Source of the DNA: Sphagnum magellanicum
Lineage: Eukaryota > Streptophyta > Sphagnopsida > Sphagnales > Sphagnaceae
Direction of reading: 5' to 3'
Assembly: GCA_021904315.1 (NCBI GenBank)
Contig: CM038923.1
Coordinates: 2,170,001-2,234,000, forward strand
DNA length: 64,000 nucleotides
The notes beneath the pieces were generated by a model, which was not told where the DNA came from, did not search any database, and saw only the letters and a list, made by a program, of their open reading frames with translations. The position numbers were made by a program, and so were the translations under genes. Positions 55,438 to 64,000 of the stretch are shown here, piece by piece (positions within the stretch are counted from its first letter, which is position 1; the number at the start of each line of letters is the position of its first letter).

Positions 55438-55912
55438 CTCCCACTTTCCAAGTAATCTAAGACGCCCAATCCCATGCTTCTTGTAAGGTTTTGATGTCGT
55501 TCTTTTGCCAATGCCTTTGTCAACACATCTACCACCATATCTTGAGTTGCGCAATACTTGAGGCCTATTTCTCCACTCTCTAACTTCTCTCGAATGAAGT
55601 GGTGTTGTATGTCAATGTGCTTTGTGCGAGAGTGGTGAGTTGGGTTTTTTGCAAGTGCAATGCATCCTTGATTGTCACACATGATGGTGGTTGCTCCAAC
55701 TTGCACAAGTCCCACATCTGCCATCAACTTCCTCAACCATATGGCCTCCTTGGTGCATTGACTAGTGGCCATGTATTCGGCCTCCGTGGTAGACAAGGCA
55801 ATTGTAGGTTGCCTCTTGCAATTCCCTGAGACCACTCCAACTCCAACATAGAACACGTACCCCGTGGTGGAATGTCACTCATTTGCATCTCCACCCAAAT
55901 CAGCATCACAAT
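55407..55912 (-). pseudogene. pol: A6 RNase H
   Basis: RNase H from the DADLGGDAN region (Trp after Asp-Ala-Asp replaced) through [25 protein letters not shown] and KHIDIQHHF to the LTR-encoded [10 protein letters not shown] stop precedes the long frame near 55877. It ends at the B6 insertion. Confidence 0.88.
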
Positions 55913-56358
55913 TATTGGAAACAACTTGGAAACTAGCAAGAAATGAAAGCTTTAACAATTGTATTAACTAAAAGAAGATTACAAAGGTTGTATGCTTCAA
56001 ATGCTACAATCATAAAACTATGGCTTGCAACAACTAATCAAAGCTTGAAGGTTCTATGTGCACTCAAAAACCATGAAAGGAGAGAATGAAAGACAACTCA
56101 AAACCATTCCACTATATACTATCTCCTAACCCTAAAGTAGCCGCCACTTAACCCTAACCTAGCCGCCGCCAAACCCTAACCCTAGCCGCCACCAAACCCT
56201 AAACGTAGCCGCCACTTAACCCTAACCCTAGCCGCCCCCAAACCCTAAGTAGTCTCCTAACCTAACTACTACAAGGATGTGTATACTATTCATCCTTTTG
56301 ATGAATGTTTAACACATTCATCAACATTGGGAATTAGAAACGAATAGAATTTCTAACA
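55913..56358 (-). repeat. B6 3' LTR (446 bp)
   Basis: TATTGGAAACAACTTGG...ATTTCTAACA with a shorter telomere-like array (about 56118-56245) and the polypurine tract at 56359-56368 (CTCCCACTCT, plus strand). Confidence 0.92.
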
Positions 56359-56368
56359 CTCCCACTCT

Positions 56369-57290
56369 ATGAAGTTTCTAATTCGAACATGTTTATCAAC
56401 TTATGATGTCGTTCTTTTGATAATGCCTTGGTAAGCACATCCGCCACCATATGTTCCGTTGGACAATATTCAAATTGAACTTCTCCATTTTCAACTCGTT
56501 CTCACCATCATTTTCTTTTCCATGTATCCTAAATCCATCATCAATTTTGTTATCCATATGGCTTCTTTTGTGACTTGCGTGTTTGCCATGTATTCCGCCT
56601 CCGTGGTGGACAATGCTATTGTGGGTTGTCATTTGCTACTCCAAGAAATGGCTCCACCTTCGATCATGAAAACAAACCCTGTGGTGGACCTCCTATCTTC
56701 AAGATCACCACCCCAATCCGCATCACAATATCCAAGAACTTCCTTGGATGGTGTTCCACAAAATTGTAATTTCATTTGCAATGTACCTTGCAAATATCGA
56801 AAGATTCGTTTGACGGCCATCCAATGCTCCATGTTAGGGTTCGCATGTGTTGACTCAACACGCTTATTGGGTATGCCAAATCTGGTCGTGTGCACAACAT
56901 GGCATACATCAAAGACCCAACCGCTTGTTGATATGGAAATTCCTTTGATTCATCACTTCCATTCGCATTCCTTTGTAACTTCACCTTGGGATCCAATGGA
57001 ACTCCAATGGGCTTACATTCCTCCATTCGAAATCGCTTCAATATTTCCTTGAGGTATTTGATTTGGTTGATACGTAGGAGTCTTTCATCACGATTCCTTT
57101 CCACCTCCATCCCCAAAAAGAAATGCAACTTCCCGAGGTCCTTCATTTCAAACTTTTGACTCAATTCCTCTTTGATTTGCAAAAGTTTGTTTTGATCGTT
57201 GCACACCAAAATGAGGTCATCCACATAGACCACAATGAAAAACTTCACATCTCCCACTAGGATCTGCCTCACTCTTCATAAATTCAATGT
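56369..57290 (-). pseudogene. pol: B6 RT C-part and RNase H
   Basis: RT from VGDVKFFIVVYVDDLI (YVDD intact) to DLAYPISVLSQHM, a frameshift at about 56845 in QHMANPN, then RNase H to SWSSKRQ-like sequence. A roughly 100-bp loss near 56503 removes part of RNase H (CDNQG and KHIDVQHH region). Dead fragment. Confidence 0.88.
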
Positions 57291-57296
57291 TTTTGT

Positions 57297-57401
57297 CTCC
57301 TAGCCTAACTACTACAAGGATGTGTATACTATTCATCCTTTTGATGAATGTTTAACACATTCATCAACATTGGGAATTAGAAACGAATAGAATTTCTAAC
57401 A
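57297..57401 (-). repeat. B6 5' LTR remnant
   Basis: Only the outer about 105 bp (CTAACTACTACAAGGATGTG...ATTTCTAACA) remains. The inner 340 bp or so went with the internal deletion. Confidence 0.88.
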
Positions 57402-57955
57402 ATAATATCCCCTCAAACTAACATCCTTGCTTCAAAGGCACAATTTCAAATCCAAAGTGCCTTTCAAGTACCGCAAGATGCGTTTCACCGTCATCCAATG
57501 GGAAGGACCAGCCCTTGACATGAATTGACCCACCATGCTCACCGCAAATGCAATATCCGGCCGTGTGCCCACCATGGCATACATCAATGATACCACCGCT
57601 GCCTTATATGGAATGCCTTGCATCTCCTCTTGAATGCCTTGAAATTTTTCCTCTGTAAGTTTCAAGAACTTGGAATTCACATCAAGCGGAGTTCCAATGG
57701 GCTTGCACTCCTCCATGTTGAAGCACTTGAGCACCTCCTCAATGTACTTTCTTTGGCTCATGGTTATGGTGTGATTTGCACGGTCTCTTTCAAACTCCAC
57801 AACGAGGCAATAGTGCAACTCTCCAAGATCACTCATCTCAAATTCATCTTCAAGCCTTGTCTTCAACCATTTCAAAATGTTCACATTCCTTGCTAAGATA
57901 ATCAGATCATCCACGTAGATAATCACTATTAACAAGTACTCACTCGTTTGCTTGG
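57402..57955 (-). pseudogene. pol: A6 RT C-part
   Basis: RT from EYLLIVIIYVDDLIILARN through FEMSDLGELHYCL, KPIGTPLDVNSK and GTRPDIAFAVSM to LKLCL, where a TGA replaces Gly at about 57432. The upstream edge is the deletion joint with the RT start. Confidence 0.88.
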
Positions 57956-60045
57956 AAGAGGGACCAATTCCCATGTGCCATTTGCCATGAGTGAAGCATA
58001 TTCCTCTTGCATGGCTGCCTCCCACTTGCTTGCATCCTCCGAATGCATTGCATCGCACAAATTCAATGGATCATCAAGACAAGCAACATTAGCACGTTCC
58101 ACATCTTGTTGGGGTAGGATGTGGTTCTTCCACCATTCTCCAAGCGGTCGCCGCTCCCTCAAGGGGTACCTACGCTCCTCCAAGGGCTGCCCCTCTTGTT
58201 CACCATTTGTGCTTACATCTTTAGATGGTGATGAAGGTGTTGATGAATGGCCCAGGGTTGGCGGTGCCTTTTGATTGCTTGGATACTCTTTGACATCACT
58301 TGTGCCCTCATCATCATCCACACATGGCGATTTGGAAGATGTGTCCATAATCACCACATTAAGGGTGTCATTTCTCGCACTTGGATGCATCTCCAAATCA
58401 TTGCCCACACTAGTGCTATCCTCCATGAAGTCAACATCCCAACACTTGATGATGTTTTTGGATTGCACACACATGAGCCTATATGCCTTGGTGCCTTCAC
58501 AATACCCAAGAAACAAGCATTTTGTGCCCTTTGCATCAAGCTTACCCCTCTTCTCATCCGGCACCATGGCATATGCAATGCATCCAAACACACGCATGTG
58601 TGAAATGCAAGGCTTTCTCCCACTCAACGCTTCCTCTGGTGTGATGGATGGCAATGCTCTTGATGGACATCGATTTCTTGTGTAGGCCACATTCACCACT
58701 GCTTCCGCCCAAAGTGACTTCTTGAGGTTTTGAGCATGAAGCATGCTCCTTGCCATCTCCACAAAGGTGCGGTTTGCACGCTCTGCCACTCCATTTTGTT
58801 GAGGCCTATATGGTGTGGAGGTTTGCTTCTCAATGCCGTGTGCCTTAAAGAAGCCTTGGAATCCCTTGGAAATGTACTCCCCTCCATTATCCGACCAAAA
58901 GACCTTGATCTTGTGCTCTGATTGTGTCTCCACAAGTGCCTTGAATTCCTTGAACTTCTCCAAGCACTCCCCTTTGGACTTCAACAAGTACACCCACACC
59001 TTCCTTGAAAAGTCGTCAATGTACGTCACAAAGTACCTTGCACCACCCAAGGATGTGGTCCTCATGGGGCCGCATACATCCGAATGCACAATCTCCAGGG
59101 GCTTGGTGGCATGCATCCCTCCATCACTTGGAAATGGTTTGCAATGTTGTTTTCCCTCAATGCACCCTTCACAAGTAAATGAAGATGTAGGGCAGGGCAT
59201 GTTTCCAAGGTTCATACCACTCACCATGTTTTGGAGCGCATGCACACCTTTGATGTTCAAATGACCCAGGCGACGATGCCAAAGCTCCAATGCATCATCA
59301 ATTGTTGAAGTTTGGGCCAAGTTGGCCACATGCATCTCACACACCTCGGTGAAGGTCATTTGATACAAGTTGCCTTCGCGTGAGGCTATTGCAATCACCT
59401 CTCCATCAAATGCCCTCACAATGCACTCATTCATGTTGAATTGCACTTTGCACCCACTTGACAAGATTTTGCTGACCGAAAGCAAGTTGGCATGCAATTT
59501 TGGCACATGGAGCACGTCCTTGATTCTGATCCTCTTGGTTCGCCCTTTCACCATCACTTCCACAAGGATGGACCCCATTCCAATTGCCTCAACAATACTA
59601 TCATCACCCATATGCACGTTGCGTGTTGGAATTACCTCATACATGTCAAATGCGGCTTTATGAGGGGTCATATGCTTGGTGGCTCCTGAGTCCATGATCC
59701 ACTTGCATATGGCCTTGCAATGGTCTCCATCCTTTGTTGCAAATGCATAGTCATCATCATCCTTGGCTTTCTTGGCATTCTCCTTCTCCTTGTTAATCTT
59801 GGCCTTGAAGCAAAATCGTGCCATGTGGCCTGGTTTGCCACAATAGTAGCATGTCTTGGTGTCTTTGTGTGTAGAAGTGGTCCCTCCTCTTCCTTGCATT
59901 GACACCATCGCTGCATGATCACCTTGGGGCTCCTTCTCCTTCCTCTTGGACACTTCATGCATCAATCGTGCGGTCACAAACTCCATGGTGAGGTCTTGCA
60001 TGGGCAGGGTCTCCAAGGCGGTGATGAGGTACTCATAGGAGGGTG
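57956..60045 (-). pseudogene. pol: A6 gag end, protease, integrase, linker and RT start
   Basis: A 695-codon frame holding the zinc knuckle (CYYCGKPGHMARFC), protease DSGATKHM, integrase HHCC, first Asp (HSDVCGP), second Asp (WSDNGGEY), Glu (VAERANR), linker and RT start to WELVPLP. There the frame fuses to YVDD-region sequence, deleting about 450 bp of RT including MDVKTAFLNG. Protease and integrase look intact, so this copy keeps a complete integrase without RT. Confidence 0.9.
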
Positions 60046-60522
60046 CAAGCTTTCAAGCAAAGTCATCACAACATCTTCATCCCTCACGGGCACCTCCAAA
60101 CAAGCAAGTTGATCAGCAAGTGCCTTGACCTTGTTGATATGGTCTAGAAGGTCTTCTCCCTCTTGCATCTTGCACGTGAAGAACTTGCGACGAATGAAAA
60201 GGATGTTGGACAAGCTCCGTGTCTCGTGGATGTTGCAAAGTGTCTTCCATGCCTCCACTAGTCCCTTGCACCTCTTGATGTGGTGAAGTTGACTATCCAC
60301 CAAGTTGATGGCAATGGTGGACATGGCCTTCTTTACACGCCGTTGGTACTCCTTTATGACTTTGGGGTCTGAATCGGATGGTGGAGCCTCCTCTGACCCG
60401 TCGACAATCTCCCAAAGGTCCATGGAGGCCAACACCATCTCCATCTTGAACTTCCAGAGGTTGAAGTTCTCCCCATTGAACTTGTCAATGACTCTAGCGC
60501 TCTCTCCTTCAAAGGATGCCAT
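59974..60522 (-). pseudogene. gag: A6 gag N-part, broken by 1-bp deletion near 60045
   Basis: Start at ATG 60522 (MASFEGES), matching A4 gag to MTLLESL. One G is lost from GGGTGG near 60045, so PPSYEYL becomes HPPMSTS and the frame ends at 59974. The downstream frame resumes at METLPMQDL. Confidence 0.9.
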
Positions 60523-60717
60523 TTTGCACTCAAATCCAACCTCTCTACCCACTTATGTGCTCAACCAGATGCTAATTAGTGCCTAATGAACACTCTTACA
60601 TGCAATTTGCCTCAATGCACTCTCATAAACACACTCCAGCCCCTAGATGGCTCAATTGTGCACCAATGCACCTCCAATCACAAATTCAGCCCTTAATGGC
60701 TCCCACTTGCATCAATG

Positions 60718-60765
60718 TCTCCTTACACGCTCAGAATGCACTCAACCAACTCAAATCAAGTGTTC
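60718..60765 (-). repeat. A6 leader: single copy of the 45-bp unit
   Basis: CTCCTTACACGCTCAGAATGCACTC and CCAACTCAAATCAAGTG occur once only; contrast 5-6 units in A4 and A2. Confidence 0.75.
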
Positions 60766-61079
60766 TATGAATCGAATGTGCACAAGTACATTTAATGACT
60801 CAAATCAAGACTTACAATGCTGGAATGTGCACACATGCACATCCAATGCTTCGAAATACCTCCAAAGGGCACCAATCCAGCACTTGTGCACCTCCAAACT
60901 CAAGATGGCCTCCAAAACCTCAAAGCTCCTCCAAAGCTGTTCAAAACTCCTCCAAGGCTCCAAAAGCGCCTCTAAGAACCCTCCAGAAGTGAAAACTTGC
61001 ACCTCCAACAAACACAAAACCTCAAGATCTCTCTCAATGCATACAAGCAATCAAACCTCTAATCGTGCAACTCACATGA

Positions 61080-61093
61080 GTGGGCCCATAACT
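61080..61093 (-). promoter_or_regulatory. A6 primer-binding site
   Basis: GTGGGCCCATAACT on the plus strand, 13 of 14 to the family PBS. It abuts the LTR. Confidence 0.75.
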
Positions 61094-61407
61094 TGTTGAA
61101 AACAATAGGATCAGAGGAGAGATTGCACATTCAAAAGCACATAGATCACACAAGTACGTGAACAATGCTTGGAGTGAGATTTTTAACTCTCCTCCAACCT
61201 TGCTCTTTATTCCCTTCCTTGTACCACCACATTGACAAACCATATGGGATAAATATTTCTCTCCTTCCTTATTCTAACATGTTGGTGGTACTAACATATA
61301 TCAAATCTACCTATGTCTTTGATTACTTGCAACACTAATCTATCACATAGTTTTGTAATATCTATCACACCATTATCTATGTTTCATCTACATCATAATC
61401 TTCAACA
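61094..61407 (-). repeat. A6 5' LTR (314 bp)
   Basis: TGTTGAAAACAATAGG...CTTCAACA, long subtype. The right flank GTTTG is family B RT sequence (NNTW/MTN region), not a copy of the left flank. Confidence 0.92.
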
Positions 61408-63189
61408 GTTTGTCATGAGAGAATCATATTCTTCTTGCATTGCACACTCCCACTCCTTGGAATTTTCACATGTCAATGTTTCTTCAATATTTTGGGCCTC
61501 CTCCAAAAATGCAACAGTGGCGTGCTCCACTTCCTTGGTAGGAATCCACCAATTTCGAGGCCATTTCCTTCGTTGCCTTTGAGGTCTTTCGCTCGGCACA
61601 TCTTGTGAAGGTTCACAACATGGGTTATCATTGGAAATAACAAATGTTTCTTCCGATGAAAAACTTGGTGTGGATTCATTTTGCACACCTCCATTCTTGT
61701 TTCATTCAAAGGTGTATATCGACTAAAGGTGAATGGTTCTTCTCCTTCAACTTTTTCATGCACAACTACATTTTCTTCTTTCTCGGGATGAGGTACACCA
61801 CCTATTTCCTTTGACCCTTCAATGAACACGACATCTCTACTTTTGATGATTCTCTTGGTTTTCACACACATCAAGCGATACGCTTTGGTGCCTTCGTAAT
61901 ATCCTAAAAACACACAAAGCATGGACTTGGACTCTAATTTGGTCCTTTTCTCATCGGGGACATGTGCAAAGGCTTTACAACCAAAGATTCTCAAATGAGA
62001 CACATCCGGCTTCCTACCACTCCACGCTTCTTGAGGGGTCTTGGAATTAAGAGCCTTGGTTGGACATCGATTTTTGATGTACACCGCCGTGTTCACCACT
62101 TCGCCCCAAAATTCAAGTTCCAACCCTTGTGCAAGAATCATGCTTCTTGCACATTCCATGATGGTTCTGTTGGCACATTCCGCAACACTGTTTTGTTGTG
62201 GGGAATAGGGTGAACTTGTTTGTCGTTGAATTCCACATTTCGCAAGATATGCGTCAAGTTTCTTAGACACAAATTCTCCTTCATTGTCAGAACGTAACAC
62301 TTTGATTTTGTGACCAAAATTCGTTTTCCACCAATGCCTTGTATTGTTTGAATTTTTCAAACGCTTCTCCTTTCGCCTTCAAAAGATACACATGAGTTTT
62401 CCTTGAGAAATCATCAATGAAAGTGAGAAAGTATTGTGCTCCACCATGCGATGTAGTCTTCATTGGTCCGCACACATCGGTGTGCACAATCTCCAAAAGT
62501 TGTGTAGCCCTCGTTGCTCCGTCCTTGGGAAATGATGTTCTTTGATGTTTGCCTTTGACGCATCCTTCACAAATGTTATGCAACAGCATTTCTTTCAAAT
62601 TCATGCCATCCACCATGGCATCTAACTCCATAAGGCTTGCCATGTTGAGATGGCCAAGTCTTTCATGCCAAAGCATGGCACTTTCCTCCAAAGAATTTGC
62701 AATGTGTGCCATGTCCTTGCGCACCTTGACATTAAGAAAGTACAAGTTCTTGTCCTTTCGTGCTTGCGCCACAACAACTCTTCGAGCATCGTTGACCTTA
62801 CAACCATCCTTGTCAAACTCCACTTTGAAACCTTTCGAAATGAGTTTACTCACCGAAATGAGATTATTCTTCATTTTCGGAACATGAAGAACTTGGGTGA
62901 TGGTTGTGTGTGTCAATTGGCCTCCCACTTGCATTGTGGCTTTGATGCTCCCCTTGCCAATGGCCTCCAAAATGGTGTCATTGCCCATGAACACCCTCCT
63001 TGGGAAAATGCGCTCGTACGTGGTAAACCATTCTTGTTCAAATGTCATGTGTTGCGTTGCACCCGAATCAACAATCCAATCATACGTGGTAAACCATTCT
63101 TGTTCAAATGTCATGTGTTGCGTTGCACCCGAATCCACAATCCAATCATATGTGGTATGATCATTGGCACTCAATGCCACAATAAACAT
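61408..63189 (-). pseudogene. pol: B7 protease, integrase, linker, RT start
   Basis: Protease with a duplicated active-site segment (two DSGATQHM), integrase HHCC (WHERLGHLN ... CEGCVKGKH), first Asp (HTDVCGP), a frameshift near 62320 (one extra A), then RSDNEGEF and a changed third motif (VAECANR, Glu kept). A further frameshift lies in the linker near 61690. The RT start reads to MTN, where the A6 LTR begins. Confidence 0.9.
63017..63148 (-). repeat. 66-bp tandem duplication over the B7 protease active site
   Basis: Units 63017-63082 and 63083-63148 differ at one or two bases and duplicate 22 codons, TYDWIVDSGATQHMTFEQEW plus two. The frame is kept, giving two catalytic Asp motifs in series. 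Confidence 0.95.
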
Positions 63190-63205
63190 TTGCTCGTGAT
63201 CTTCA

Positions 63206-63508
63206 TGTTGAAAACAATAGGATCAGAGGAGAGATTGCACATTCAAATTACACAAGTATGTGAACAATGCTTGGAGTGAGTGTTCCAACACTCCTCCAAC
63301 CTTGCTCTTTATTCCCTTCCATGTACCACCACATTGACAAACCATATGGGATAACTATTTCTCTCCCTCCTTATTCTAAAATATTGGTGGTACTAACATA
63401 TCTTCAATCTACCTATGTCTTTGATTACTTGCAACACTTATCTACCACATAGTTTCTAATATCTATCACACCACTATCTATGTTTCATCTACATCATAAT
63501 CTTCAACA
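63206..63508 (-). repeat. A7 3' LTR, short subtype (303 bp)
   Basis: TGTTGAAAACAATAGG...CTTCAACA with the 10-bp deletion also seen in the A2 5' LTR (CATTCAAATTACACAAG, plus strand). Confidence 0.92.
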
Positions 63509-64000
63509 CTCCCACTTTGCAAGTAATCTAAGACTCCCAATCCCATGCTTCTTGTAAGGTTCTGATGCCGCTCCTTTGCCAATGCCTTTGTCAACACATC
63601 TGCCACCATATCTTGAGTTGGGCAATACTTGAGGGCTATTTCTCCACTCTCCAACTTCTCTCGAATGAAGTGGTGTTGTATGTCAATGTGCTTTGTGCGA
63701 GAGTGGTGGGTTGGGTTCTTTGCAAGTGCAATGCATCCCTGATTATCACACATGATGGTGGTTGCTCCAACTTGCACAAGTCCCACATCTGCCATCAACT
63801 TCCTCAACCATATGGCCTCCTTGGTGCATTGACTAGTGGCCATGTATTCGGCCTCTGTGGTAGACAAGGCAATTGTAGGTTGCCTCTTGCAATTCCATGA
63901 GATGGCTCCAACTCCAACAAAGAACACATACCCTGTGGTGGAACGTCTCTCATTTGCATCTCCACCCCAATCCGCATCACAATATCCTCTCAAACTAACA
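63478..64000 (-). CDS. pol: A7 RNase H and polyprotein C-terminus (partial)
   Basis: Open frame from the window edge: [55 protein letters not shown], ending in the LTR-encoded VEDYDVDET. All RNase H acids visible here (Asp-Ala-Asp, Glu, Asp) are intact. Whether the rest of the element is intact lies outside the window. Confidence 0.9.
   Translation of the reverse strand, partial: VSLRGYCDADWGGDANERRSTTGYVFFVGVGAISWNCKRQPTIALSTTEAEYMATSQCTKEAIWLRKLMADVGLVQVGATTIMCDNQGCIALAKNPTHHSRTKHIDIQHHFIREKLESGEIALKYCPTQDMVADVLTKALAKERHQNLTRSMGLGVLDYLQSGSVEDYDVDET

Larger units (their letters stand above)
55913..57401 (-). mobile_element. Family B element B6, internally deleted, TSD ACAAT/ATAAT
   Basis: Minus-strand B element of 1489 bp: full 3' LTR, RNase H and RT C-part, then a direct jump at about 57295 to the last about 105 bp of its 5' LTR. 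The gag-PR-IN-RT start, leader, PBS and most of the 5' LTR are deleted. The flanks ACAAT (55908-55912) and ATAAT (57402-57406) are a target duplicate with one mutation; A6 reads across the empty site. Confidence 0.9.
55125..61407 (-). mobile_element. Family A element A6, split by B6, flanks not duplicated
   Basis: Minus-strand family A element with LTRs 55125-55437 and 61094-61407, PBS, gag, PR, IN, part of RT and RNase H. Its outer flanks are CAACA (left) and GTTTG (right), so no target duplicate. The left flank is decayed gag-like DNA and the right is family B. It carries an internal RT deletion at about 57955 and a gag frameshift at about 60045. Confidence 0.9.
61408..63205 (-). mobile_element. 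Family B fragment B7 between A6 and A7
   Basis: Minus-strand family B interior only: from just before the protease to the start of RT. It is bounded on both sides by family A LTRs, with no B LTR, PBS or leader. The right edge CTTCA (63201-63205) is the expected left duplicate of A7. Confidence 0.9.
63206..64000 (-). mobile_element. Family A element A7 (5' part beyond window edge)
   Basis: 3' LTR and RNase H end of a minus-strand family A copy, cut by the right window edge. The left flank CTTCA would be one target duplicate. Confidence 0.92.

Noticed and set aside
1-64000. Host protein-coding genes, viral insertions or bacterial genes
   Set aside because: Every frame with recognisable domains is a copia or gypsy retrotransposon protein. 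No other family, envelope gene or operon structure was seen.

Overview
This window is plant nuclear DNA made almost entirely of nested LTR retrotransposons. I see no host gene, no RNA gene and no prokaryotic feature. The evidence for a land plant is two families of Ty1/copia elements with 5-bp target duplications, decayed Ty3/gypsy fragments with plant-type gag/protease/integrase, and a primer-binding site that fits (from remembered sequence) the plant initiator tRNA-Met. The species cannot be named from the sequence. The repeat density suggests a large genome.

Two copia families dominate. Family A has LTRs of about 303-325 bp starting TGTTGAAG (sense), a 5-5.4 kb body, and one gag-PR-IN-RT-RH polyprotein whose end is encoded inside the 3' LTR. 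Family B has LTRs of about 400-520 bp carrying telomere-like AAACCCTAA blocks and a polyprotein of about 1305 codons ending at the polypurine tract. In both families the 14 nt next to the 5' LTR is GGTTATGGGCCCAC, complementary to the anticodon arm of initiator tRNA-Met. This implies priming by an internal tRNA position, as known for Drosophila copia. A third, older copia element (C) lies at about 47.9-52.4 kb.

Layout: A1 (-, 1-4817, runs off the left edge); unassigned 4818-5289; B1 3' fragment (+, 5290-6613); gypsy RNase H/integrase ruin (6614-8106); A2 (+, 8815-10686, internally deleted, recombinant-looking); gypsy gag/PR/RT-start ruin (10687-12915); then a large nest to 47129. The outer host of the nest is B2 (+), in four pieces. 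Into B2 went A3 (-, 12954-18281, TSD ATGAC), B3 (-, 18864-29831, TSD AGTGG) and A5 (+, 31456-45523). B3 itself holds A4 (-, 19461-24848, TSD CAAAT), which is the one element with a fully open polyprotein. A5 holds two B elements in opposite orientation at abutting sites: B4 (+, 33935-39565, TSD CCGAA) and B5 (-, 39576-44871, TSD TACAT). Then come element C (+), a decayed stretch with two related gag-like ruins (52.4-55.1 kb), A6 (-, 55125-61407) holding deleted B6 (-, 55913-57401), a B7 fragment (-, 61408-63205), and the start of A7 (-, 63206 to the edge).

The elements give a relative clock. A3 has LTRs identical by eye and differs from A1 by one noticed base. A4's LTRs differ at 5 of 318 sites, all transitions. 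B2, C and the gypsy pieces are oldest. Most premature stops in family B are CGA-to-TGA or CAA-to-TAA, as expected from deamination of methylated cytosine. A4 is the only plausible source of working proteins here. A1/A3 share an integrase frameshift and would need proteins in trans. All comparisons were made by eye, without alignment software.
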